NCBI GenBank assembly: GCA_027365445.1
Contig: DAHXNJ010000065.1
Coordinates: 1-37,769, forward strand
Direction of reading: 5' to 3'
From: Candidatus Saccharimonadota bacterium
Lineage (GTDB): Bacteria > Patescibacteriota > Saccharimonadia > Saccharimonadales > UBA4665
Length of the DNA stretch: 37,769 nt
The position numbers and the translations under genes are program-made. This document shows, piece by piece, positions 9,507-20,419 of the stretch (within the stretch, counting starts at the first letter, position 1; each line of letters starts with the position of its first letter). Under the pieces are notes generated by a model. That model saw nothing but the letters and a program-made list of their open reading frames with translations, did not search any database and was not told the origin of the DNA.

Positions 9507-10127
9507 ATGACAATTTGGTGGCTGGCCGTAATATTAATAGCTTTGGCAGCAGCCGGAGCGGCTTTTATCTGGTTAGCTGTAAAAATAAACAACATTGGTG
9601 CACCTAAGAATAAAGGTAACCAACAAATACTTGAAGGTGCCGATAGTGATATCGAGCACATCTTTAATGAAGATTTTCGTGAAGAATTAAGAAATCGTGG
9701 TAGGCTACACTTTGAGAAGATTATTGGCGAGAACGCCATGTTTCTTCAGCAAGACTTAAGACTCACCACTTCTCAACTCAATGAATATATGAAGCAGGAG
9801 TTGACTACCAAGCTTAAAGAAGAATTTTCAAAATATGAAGAATCAATTACCGATGCTAAACAAATGGCAATCGAATCAATTGAAAAAACCAAAGAGACCA
9901 TAGAAGAGCAGCGCCAGGAATTAGTAAATCACTTAAATGAAGAAATTGAATCCGAAAAAACTCGTTTACTTAATCGTTTTCAAGAAAATATGGCCGATAT
10001 TGTGAATCATTATGTTCTGGCCGCTATTGGTAAGCAAATAGATTTAAATGATCAATTGGAATACATAATTAGTGAGCTTGAGTCTAATAAACAAGCCATT
10101 GCTGAGGATATAAAGTATGGCGCATAA
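9507..10127 (+). CDS. atpF: F-type ATPase subunit b-like protein
   Basis: Single N-terminal TM followed by a long charged coiled coil; first gene of the F1 operon. Confidence 0.72.
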   Translation: MTIWWLAVILIALAAAGAAFIWLAVKINNIGAPKNKGNQQILEGADSDIEHIFNEDFREELRNRGRLHFEKIIGENAMFLQQDLRLTTSQLNEYMKQELTTKLKEEFSKYEESITDAKQMAIESIEKTKETIEEQRQELVNHLNEEIESEKTRLLNRFQENMADIVNHYVLAAIGKQIDLNDQLEYIISELESNKQAIAEDIKYGA

Positions 10128-10614
10128 TAATTGGACAATTCCACCTCATATTATATCTAGTGGTGACGTTAAGAGACTTAAAAGAGAGCTTGAGCAGCTT
10201 GAAGAATTTATAAAACAATCAAACTTAAGAAAGCCAGGTACTTTTTTAGAGAAGTTGCCTAAAACTTCACGTAGTTTATCTGATTTTGGTGAGCTTAATA
10301 AGTTAAATCTGTTATTGGAAAAAGATCGTTTGCTAGCTAATCAATTTTTAGCAGATTTAATAGATAAAGCACCAGTGGTAAATGTTGGACTAGCAACGGA
10401 ACCGTCAGTAGTATTTATGACTAAAATAGCTGCCTGGTTTAGAAACAATATTAACCCTTTAATACTTATTAATTTTGGTTTAGAGCCGACGATTGCTGCC
10501 GGATGTACCATAAGAACACTTAATAAATTTCATGATTTTAGCCTAAGAAAACATTTTGACGCCCAACATCCATTGCTGCTAAGTAAAATTAAGGAATCCT
10601 CAACTCAAGTATGA
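10117..10614 (+). CDS. atpH: F-type ATPase delta subunit-like protein (divergent)
   Basis: Position between b and alpha; C-terminal '[26 protein letters not shown]' resembles the delta C-terminal pattern. Confidence 0.6.
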   Translation: MAHNNWTIPPHIISSGDVKRLKRELEQLEEFIKQSNLRKPGTFLEKLPKTSRSLSDFGELNKLNLLLEKDRLLANQFLADLIDKAPVVNVGLATEPSVVFMTKIAAWFRNNINPLILINFGLEPTIAAGCTIRTLNKFHDFSLRKHFDAQHPLLLSKIKESSTQV

Positions 10615-12034
10615 GTGACAACCGACATTTTGACTATCTGGTAGAAAAAGGTAATCCGATTGGCGAGATAATCGGTATTGATCAATTCTTGATCAAAATT
10701 AAGGGAATGCAACCCGTTAATATTAGATCGCTAGTTATGTTTGAAGATGGATCTAAGGGCTATGTTCATGAAATAAGAGATGAATATGTAGTAGTGCTAT
10801 ACATGGGCACGGATCAGTTATTTGTCGGTATGAAAGTGGTATTACAGCATAATGAGTTAGTAACTAAGGTTGGCAAAGATTTCATTGGTCGGGTCATTAA
10901 TGTTTTTTGTGAACCGTTAGATGGCAAAGGTCCGATTGCGGCCGACGCAACCTGGCCAGTATTTAATACAGCTCCAAAGCTTTATGAGCGAGAAGGTCTA
11001 AGTGATCTTTTGCCGACAGGAGTTACTGTCTTAGATAGTTTATTGCCGATAGTTAAAGGACAGCGACTGGCAATATTAGGAGATAGTAAATCTGGTAAAA
11101 CTAGTTTAGCATTGCAAATAGCTACGAATCAGACAAAAACAGATGTAGTAGTTATTTATGTCTTGATAGCAAAGCGTCGTACCGACATAACTAATCTACT
11201 CAGTCGTCTGGAAAGCTCTAAGTCATTAGATAATTGTATTGTAATCGTTTCAACCATCTTCGAGTCGTTAATAGCAAGCTATCTTGCGCCATATATAGGA
11301 TGCGCCATGGGCGAATACCTATGGCAAAAAAATGATCAAGATGTTGCTATTATTTATGATGACTTAACTAGTCATGCTCATATATATAGGGAAATTTCGT
11401 TGCTTAGTAGAACTAGTCCCGGTCGTGATTCTTATCCTGGAGATATGTTTTATGCACACTCTTCCCTGCTTGAGCGAGCAGGCAAGTTAGTTCGAAACCA
11501 TAAAACCTTTACTACCCTTCCAGTAGTTTTAGCTGATGGTGGGGATATAGCAGCCTATTTACCGACGAATATAATGTCCATAACCGATGGTCAGTGGATA
11601 TTAGATATGAATGTTTTTAAGGATAGAATGCGTCCGGCTGTAAATGTTGGTTTGAGTGTGACCCGTGTTGGTGGCGTTGGGCATAATGATCGCCAAAAAA
11701 TACTGAATGCAGAGACAATGAAGTTGTTGGCAGCCTATAATGAAGCCCAAGAGTTTGCTCATTTCGGATCCGAATTAGCTTTAGAATCTCAGACAGCATT
11801 AAATAGGGGCAAGCAATTATTTCAATTAATGAATCAAACTCCTCAAGACCATTTCTCGGTGACCGCTCAAACTTTGATGATCGATATAATTCTTCATTCA
11901 TCAACAGATGTGCCACTAGACGTTCAATCACTTAAGAATCAAGCCGAAGCGGCAGCAGCGAAAATTAAAACTGATCAAGATTATGAGAAAATAAGAGATG
12001 AGTTACAAAAAAATAGTCTAGTGGAGCTAAAGAA

Positions 12035-12038
<4 letters not shown>
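10611..12038 (+). CDS. atpA: F-type ATPase alpha subunit
   Basis: '[17 protein letters not shown]' P-loop, '[28 protein letters not shown]', '[17 protein letters not shown]', '[15 protein letters not shown]' (Arg-finger region). Confidence 0.94.
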
Positions 12039-14468
<2,430 letters not shown>

Positions 14469-14470
14469 TA

Positions 14471-14533
14471 ATTTCATAGAAATAAATTAGGTGGGCATTA
14501 ATATGATTCCTAGTATTTATTTAGTTATGAAAT
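14471..14533. repeat. Long interrupted inverted repeat/hairpin
   Basis: ATTTCATA(14471-14478)/TATGAAAT(14526-14533), AATAAAT(14481-14487)/ATTTATT(14515-14521), TAGG(14488-14491)/CCTA(14509-14512). Confidence 0.7.
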
Positions 14534-14550
14534 AAAACAAAAGCTTGGTG

Positions 14551-14556
14551 TATAAT
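14551..14556 (+). promoter_or_regulatory. -10 box (TATAAT), 8 nt before the start codon at 14565
   Basis: Perfect TATAAT; spacing implies a TSS at or next to the ATG. Confidence 0.55.
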
Positions 14557-14564
14557 TCCTAAAA

Positions 14565-15470
14565 ATGACGATAAGTGATGTAGATGTAAGTTTTAATGAC
14601 GTACATGAATATAGGATGTATTGCCTAAAGTCTGCCAATGAATATTTGACTGGTCAAGCGACTGCAAGAGAAGCTATAGAACTATTGCCTCACGAGGGTT
14701 TATTTAGTGGCTTACTTATAGGGGAGATTGCGGTTGAAGAGGCTACTAAGGTAGACGCTACTTTTGCTTCAGGTTGGCTGTCGTTTGCTAGAAAGAAGCT
14801 AGATAAGGTTGCAGAAAGTAGTTATATAGATGATGAAAACGATGATACTAATGTGGCGCGAGCATTATTAAGATTGACCCAACTAGAAGCACTTGAGACT
14901 ATTTACTCTTATCATCAGATGCCGTCAGAAAACCAGGCGCTTGATATGTATCTGAGCCTAGGTCAACTAGGAGTCGATCTATTAGACAAAAGAAAAGTTG
15001 ATGAAAATAATCAAAGCCGTATCTCAAGTAATATAAAAGGAGTTCTTGGTGAGATGGCTGTTTTATTATTGATCGAGAGATATGCGTTAAAAGAAATAGG
15101 GGCAGATTCTTTCGTAGCCCTGCAGAGCATGCTAAGTGAAGATCATGGAGGAGATTGTATCCGATACGATATCTCTCCTTCGTGGGATATAAATATATTA
15201 ACTAGGCTTAGTTTAGAAGAAGCAATCGAAAAGACTTATCGTTTACAGATTAAGAATAGTAAATTTTACTTTCCTAATACGAAAAGAAATGATCTATTCG
15301 TAACTAATGTTTTTTTAGATCCAGATTTAGCGGTATATGAAAACGAACAAAACATATCGGAGCGAATTATTCGTGGCTGCTATATTGAGATGCATAATCT
15401 TGCTTCGTTAGAACGCTTAAGTAGTGAATTAGATAAGCGTAACGAACAATTACTAGAAATAATCGGTTAA
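14565..15470 (+). CDS. Hypothetical protein with possible PD-(D/E)XK-like nuclease domain
   Basis: 301-aa ORF. Pattern 'GVLGEMAVLLLIERY ... SPSWDIN ... YRLQIKNSK' resembles E / D / (E,Q)xK of the PD-(D/E)XK fold. Confidence 0.75.
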   Translation: MTISDVDVSFNDVHEYRMYCLKSANEYLTGQATAREAIELLPHEGLFSGLLIGEIAVEEATKVDATFASGWLSFARKKLDKVAESSYIDDENDDTNVARALLRLTQLEALETIYSYHQMPSENQALDMYLSLGQLGVDLLDKRKVDENNQSRISSNIKGVLGEMAVLLLIERYALKEIGADSFVALQSMLSEDHGGDCIRYDISPSWDINILTRLSLEEAIEKTYRLQIKNSKFYFPNTKRNDLFVTNVFLDPDLAVYENEQNISERIIRGCYIEMHNLASLERLSSELDKRNEQLLEIIG

Positions 15471-15484
15471 TACTAAGAATATAG

Positions 15485-15530
15485 CTAAAACTATCTGACT
15501 TTGTTTCTAGTGTTTTATTTATAGTTTTAG
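15485..15530. repeat. 10-bp perfect inverted repeat with 26-nt loop
   Basis: CTAAAACTAT (15485-15494) / ATAGTTTTAG (15521-15530). Confidence 0.7.
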
Positions 15531-15562
15531 TGAAATAACATTTTTTTGTTTAAAATGTATAG

Positions 15563-16612
15563 GTGACTAAAAATGTTTATGTCGGTATGTCTGGAGGAGT
15601 TGACAGTTCGCTTAGTGCGGCTTTGCTTGTAGAAGCTGGCTATAGCGTAACTGGCGTATATATGAAGAATTGGACTAGAGATTTGCCAGGGTTTATCTGT
15701 CCATGGAAAGAGGATTTTAAGGACGCTAAACAAGTAGCAGTAAGTTTAGGCATACCTCTAATCTCTTTTGATTTTGAAAATGAATATCGGCAAAAAGTAG
15801 TGGATTATATGGTTGAAAGTTATCTGCAGGGATTAACTCCTAATCCGGATATCGTTTGTAATCAGGAGATAAAGTTTAAACTATTTTTAAACACTGCCTT
15901 AGAACATGGCGCTGATATGATTGCAACTGGACATTATGCTAGAACAAAAGACGGAAAGCTATATAAAGGCCTAGATTCTAGTAAAGACCAAACTTACTTT
16001 TTATATCGAGTAAGTGAGGAAGCTTTAGATAAGACTATTTTTCCTCTTGGTGAGATGACTAAAAAAAGAGTCCGAGAAGAAGCAGCAAAAAGAAACTTAG
16101 TAACTGCTACTAAGCCAGATAGTCAAGGCATATGCTTTGTTGGGGAGGTGGGCATTAAGCAATTTTTGTTAAGTGAATTGGGTCCTCAGCCTCATGGTTC
16201 GATCGTAAATCAAAAAGGTGAAGAAATAGGTGAGCATGACGGGGCTATTTACTATACGATTGGTCAAAGACATGGCTTAAGTGTTGGAGGAGGTTTGCCT
16301 TATTATGTTACTCATAAGGATATGAGTAAAAATATAGTGTATGTGACCACCGAGTTGACCGATAAAAGATTATGGTCAAATCAAATACACACCAATAATT
16401 TATGGTGGATTAATAATAAACCGGAAGCTAACAAAACATATCAGGTTAAATGTCGTTATCGATCAGAAGATATAAAATGCAAGATTAATTTAAGTCAAGA
16501 TAATACTGCTGTTATAGAGCTTCAAGATGAAGTCAGAGCAATTAGTGCTGGTCAGTCAGCGGTTATTTATGATGGAGATTTAGTTATTGGTGGAGGGATT
16601 ATCTACTCTTAA
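15563..16612 (+). CDS. mnmA: tRNA-specific 2-thiouridylase MnmA
   Basis: 'VGMSGGVDSSLSAALL', 'NPDIVCNQEIKF', 'ATGHYAR', 'DQTYFLYR', 'DSQGICFVG', 'GQRHGLSVGGG'; GTG start. Confidence 0.95.
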   Translation: MTKNVYVGMSGGVDSSLSAALLVEAGYSVTGVYMKNWTRDLPGFICPWKEDFKDAKQVAVSLGIPLISFDFENEYRQKVVDYMVESYLQGLTPNPDIVCNQEIKFKLFLNTALEHGADMIATGHYARTKDGKLYKGLDSSKDQTYFLYRVSEEALDKTIFPLGEMTKKRVREEAAKRNLVTATKPDSQGICFVGEVGIKQFLLSELGPQPHGSIVNQKGEEIGEHDGAIYYTIGQRHGLSVGGGLPYYVTHKDMSKNIVYVTTELTDKRLWSNQIHTNNLWWINNKPEANKTYQVKCRYRSEDIKCKINLSQDNTAVIELQDEVRAISAGQSAVIYDGDLVIGGGIIYS

Positions 16613-16641
16613 GGCCGAAAGCTGTTAGAATATAAACGACT

Positions 16642-18528
16642 ATGAAAGCAGAAGAAATAAGAAAAGAATATCTGGCGTTTTTTAAACAGCAAGGTCATGC
16701 CATAATTCCAAGATCACTGTTGGTGCCAAAAGATGATCCGACAACCTTATTTACTGGTAGTGGCATGCAGCCACTGCTGCCATATCTCTTGGGTCAAAAT
16801 CATTCACTAGGTGGTCGTTTAGTGGATAGCCAAACTTGTTTAAGAGCCCAGGATATCGAAGAAGTAGGAGATAACCGACATACGACTTTTTTTGAAATGC
16901 TTGGTAACTGGAGTTTGGGAGATTATTTTAAAAAAGATCAAATTAATTGGCTATGGGAGTTTTTAACTACTAAAGTTGGATTAGATCCGACTCGGATTTT
17001 TGTTAGTTGTTATATAGGTAATGAATCGGCGGGTATTCCTAGAGATGTAGAAAGCGCTAATATCTGGAGTGAAATTTTTAAGGCTAGTCATATTGAACCT
17101 AAACAAGTAGATATGGATACACCAGAAAAAGGTGCAATGCTTGGTGATAGCGAAGGGCGAATATTTTATTATGGAGATAAAAATTGGTGGTCTAGAACTG
17201 GTACGCCTGATACGATGCCTGAAGGGGAGCCTGGTGGACCAGATACAGAGTTATTTTATCTTTTCCCTCAGGTCTTACATGATAAGTCTTATGGAGACAA
17301 GTGTCATATTAATTGTGACTGTGGCCGCTATATAGAACTTGGAAATTGTGTCTTTATGGAATACCTTAAATCGGCAGGGGGAGTATTTGCTAAGTTACCA
17401 AAACGTAACGTCGATTATGGAGGAGGGCTGGAGCGTATTGCCGCAGCTGCTTTAGATGATCCTGATGTCTATCGAATTAGTCTAATGTGGCCCGTAGTGG
17501 AAGAGATTGAAAAGATATCTGGTCGGAAATACGAAACTCAGACAGCCTCGATGAGGGTAATTACTGATCATATTCGAGCCGCTACTTTTCTGGCAGTTGA
17601 TGGTACTGTTCCTAGCAATAAAGAACAGGGCTACGTTATGCGTCGACTGATCCGTCGAGCAATAAGATTTGCCTTTGATCTTGGTATTGAGCAGAACTTT
17701 ATAAGCGACATAGTATCGGTAATTACTGGGTTATACGAACAAGACTTTAGCGATGTTGCTTCTAGTCGTGATAAGGTGATCGATGTTTTAACTAAAGAAG
17801 AAAAAGTTTTTCGCCAAACCTTACGAAAAGGGCTTAAACAATTGGATCGCTTGACAGCCAAAGGCGTGCTAGATGGGAAAGATGTATTTAGCCTTTACGA
17901 TACTTATGGATTTCCATTTGAACTAAGCATAGAAGAAGCTTATTCAAGAGGAGTAGAAGTTAGCAAAGATTGGAAAACTGTATTTAATGAGTTAATGGAA
18001 GAACAGCGTCGTCGGTCTCAAACAGCTGCTAAGGGAACATTTAAAGGTGGTTTAGGCGGGCATGGAGATATCCATAAGAAATATCATACTGCTACTCATT
18101 TATTATATAAGGCGTTGAGAGATAATTTAGGGGAGTCGGTCGTTCAGCATGGTAGCAATATAACAGAGGAGCGATTGCGATTTGATTTTAGCTATCCAAC
18201 CAAGTTGTCGCCAGAACAAATAAAGCTATTGGAAGAGACGGTAAATGAACAGATTAGTCGTGATCTAATGGTCTCCTTTGATGAATATGACACAACCGAA
18301 GCACTAAAGATGGGTGCATTAGGTGCGTTTGGTGATCGTTATGGAGACAGAGTAAAGGTATATAAGATGACTCCAAAGGACAGTTCTGAGCCTTATAGTA
18401 TGGAAATATGTGGTGGTCCTCATGTGGAGCATACTGCTCAGTTAGCTGAAAACGGTAAAAAATTCCATATTTTAAAGGAAGAATCATCTTCTGCTGGAAT
18501 TCGTAGGATAAAAGCCGCCTTAGTTTAG
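16642..18528 (+). CDS. alaS: Alanyl-tRNA synthetase, short form (aminoacylation + editing domain; no C-Ala/DHHA1 region)
   Basis: 'FTGSGMQPLLPYLLG', 'RAQDIEEVGDNRHTTFFEMLGNWSLGDYFK', 'HTATHLLYKAL', 'EICGGPHVEHT'; ends at 'SSSAGIRRIKAALV', 628 aa. Confidence 0.95.
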   Translation: MKAEEIRKEYLAFFKQQGHAIIPRSLLVPKDDPTTLFTGSGMQPLLPYLLGQNHSLGGRLVDSQTCLRAQDIEEVGDNRHTTFFEMLGNWSLGDYFKKDQINWLWEFLTTKVGLDPTRIFVSCYIGNESAGIPRDVESANIWSEIFKASHIEPKQVDMDTPEKGAMLGDSEGRIFYYGDKNWWSRTGTPDTMPEGEPGGPDTELFYLFPQVLHDKSYGDKCHINCDCGRYIELGNCVFMEYLKSAGGVFAKLPKRNVDYGGGLERIAAAALDDPDVYRISLMWPVVEEIEKISGRKYETQTASMRVITDHIRAATFLAVDGTVPSNKEQGYVMRRLIRRAIRFAFDLGIEQNFISDIVSVITGLYEQDFSDVASSRDKVIDVLTKEEKVFRQTLRKGLKQLDRLTAKGVLDGKDVFSLYDTYGFPFELSIEEAYSRGVEVSKDWKTVFNELMEEQRRRSQTAAKGTFKGGLGGHGDIHKKYHTATHLLYKALRDNLGESVVQHGSNITEERLRFDFSYPTKLSPEQIKLLEETVNEQISRDLMVSFDEYDTTEALKMGALGAFGDRYGDRVKVYKMTPKDSSEPYSMEICGGPHVEHTAQLAENGKKFHILKEESSSAGIRRIKAALV

Positions 18529-18591
18529 TACATTTATTAACCTAAATACTCACTAGAGATTAAACAAATTAAGGCGTAATATCTAATTATT

Positions 18592-18996
18592 ATGGATATA
18601 GAACACAATATGCCTGGAAGTGTAAAGCTGGAGTTATCTAATGAAGAAAGATCAGTATTAAACGACGCTTTATTTAAAAAGTTATTAGATGCAGCTACTC
18701 TAGGTCCGCAACTACAACCACGCGAAATTTTGACGGCTCTTGTGAGTCAAATGTTGGTGTCCAATAAAATATTGGCATGTCGTATTGATCGAGTAAATAG
18801 TGAAGCCTTATTCGTAATGGCCGAATGTCTTGAGAGATATAGTAATGGTGTTGAGGAGCCTAAACAGCTTGTCGCTGTAGATATGTCAAATTGTATGTTT
18901 ATGACAGCAAGAGAGCTATGTGAAGAAAAAAGACAAATTGAAATTGAGAATATTATATCTAACGTTACGATACCCGATAGCTTAGAAGAAATATAA
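18592..18996 (+). CDS. Hypothetical protein
   Basis: 134-aa ORF with its own plausible -10 box. Confidence 0.65.
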   Translation: MDIEHNMPGSVKLELSNEERSVLNDALFKKLLDAATLGPQLQPREILTALVSQMLVSNKILACRIDRVNSEALFVMAECLERYSNGVEEPKQLVAVDMSNCMFMTARELCEEKRQIEIENIISNVTIPDSLEEI

Positions 18997-19058
18997 TTAG
19001 TTATTATTAGGAATAATGAAAATACAAATTACTAAGCAATTTTATAGCTTGTAAGTGG

Positions 19059-19064
19059 TATACT
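19059..19064 (+). promoter_or_regulatory. Extended -10 (TGGTATACT) upstream of the FtsA-like gene
   Basis: TGnTATACT, 12 nt before ATG 19077. Confidence 0.5.
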
Positions 19065-19076
19065 TATGAAGTAATT

Positions 19077-20417
19077 ATGCTTAATAAATTTAAATCAGTC
19101 GGACAGCAAGCGGCAACCAAAGCAATGGCAGTATCCAAAGAAAAAGCCCTAAGTTTTCGAAGTAAAAACAAAAAGGGTGCGGCTAAAGGAGAGAAGTTTT
19201 TGGTGGCATTAGATATAGGTACCGAATTTGTTAAAGCACTGATTGGTAAAGTGAACAATGACGGTACTATTGATATTATTGGAGTGGGAAGAAGGCATCA
19301 AGCGTTAAGCGATATGCAGGCAGGAGCAATATCTGACATTGCCGCTGTAGTACAAAATTGTGATCAGGCATTATCTGATGCAGAAGCTCAAGCGGGAGTG
19401 AGTGAACGCCAAACTATTATTGGTATAGCTGGAGAATTAGTTAAAGGTACAACTACTACTATTAGGGTAGCTCGTAAGTCCGCTGATCAATCAATTGATA
19501 TAGAGGAAATGGAACGAATTATCCACCTCGTTCAACAGCGTGCTGAAATAAAGGCTAAAAAACAATTAGCTTGGGAAATGGGCGGTAAAGAAGTTGCTAT
19601 TAGGCTAGTTAACTCTGCTATTGTTAATTTAGAAATTGACGGTTACCCAGTGACTAACCCAATTGGCTTTCAGGGGCAGTATGTCGTCGTTCAGCTTTAT
19701 ACCGCCTTTGCACCTATGATTCATATTGGTGCTCTAGAGAAAACGGCCGAGGAGCTTGATTTAGAACTGATATCAGTTGCTGCTGAACCTTTTGCGGTGG
19801 CAAGGGCAGTAATTGGTGATCGTCAAAACCAAAATTTGAGTGCTATTTTAATGGATGTTGGCGGCGGAACAACAGACATAGCTGTTATTGATGATGGAGG
19901 GGTACAAGGGACGGAGATGTTTGGTATTGGCGGTAGAGCCTATACTCACGCGGTCGAAAGAGAAGCTGGTGTTTCTTTTGATCAGGCAGAGACTCTTAAA
20001 ATTTCTTTTGGAGCTAATCAGCTTCCTCCTCAAAAAAGACCGGCAGTCGAAGCTGCTTTATCTAGAACTGCTGATGTATGGATAAATGGAATTGAATTAG
20101 CGTTATCTGAATTTCCAAAATTAGATAATTTACCTCACCGAATGTTTTTATGTGGTGGAGGGGCTAGTTTGGATATGCTAATGGAAAGGCTCGAAGGGGA
20201 TGATTGGTATAAAAATTTGCCTTTAACTAGAAAACCAAGTGTTCATTTAATTCGTCCCGAGCAAGTAGTTGGAATTAAAGATACTACTGGTAAAATTACT
20301 GACCATACTTATATTACGGCCATGGGTTTGCTACGTGTTGGTCTAGATACTAAGCAGTTTGATACAAATGAAAATAGTAGTATTCGCGAGAAGTTGGATA
20401 GGATGTTAAGTGTATAG
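19077..20417 (+). CDS. FtsA/PilM-type actin-like ATPase
   Basis: 'VALDIGTEFVKALIGK', 'AILMDVGGGTTDIAVI', 'MFGIGGRAYTHAVE', 'MFLCGGGASLDML'; 1C-like insert 'VNSAIVNLEIDGYPVTNPIGFQG'. Confidence 0.85.
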   Translation: MLNKFKSVGQQAATKAMAVSKEKALSFRSKNKKGAAKGEKFLVALDIGTEFVKALIGKVNNDGTIDIIGVGRRHQALSDMQAGAISDIAAVVQNCDQALSDAEAQAGVSERQTIIGIAGELVKGTTTTIRVARKSADQSIDIEEMERIIHLVQQRAEIKAKKQLAWEMGGKEVAIRLVNSAIVNLEIDGYPVTNPIGFQGQYVVVQLYTAFAPMIHIGALEKTAEELDLELISVAAEPFAVARAVIGDRQNQNLSAILMDVGGGTTDIAVIDDGGVQGTEMFGIGGRAYTHAVEREAGVSFDQAETLKISFGANQLPPQKRPAVEAALSRTADVWINGIELALSEFPKLDNLPHRMFLCGGGASLDMLMERLEGDDWYKNLPLTRKPSVHLIRPEQVVGIKDTTGKITDHTYITAMGLLRVGLDTKQFDTNENSSIREKLDRMLSV

Positions 20418-20419
20418 AT

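Noticed and set aside
11617-11931. Minus-strand ORF of 104 aa
   Set aside because: Antisense inside atpA, whose motifs span the same region.
17132-17335. Alternate-frame + strand ORF and other short ORFs inside alaS
   Set aside because: Lies inside the alaS coding frame with strong domain motifs; no independent support.
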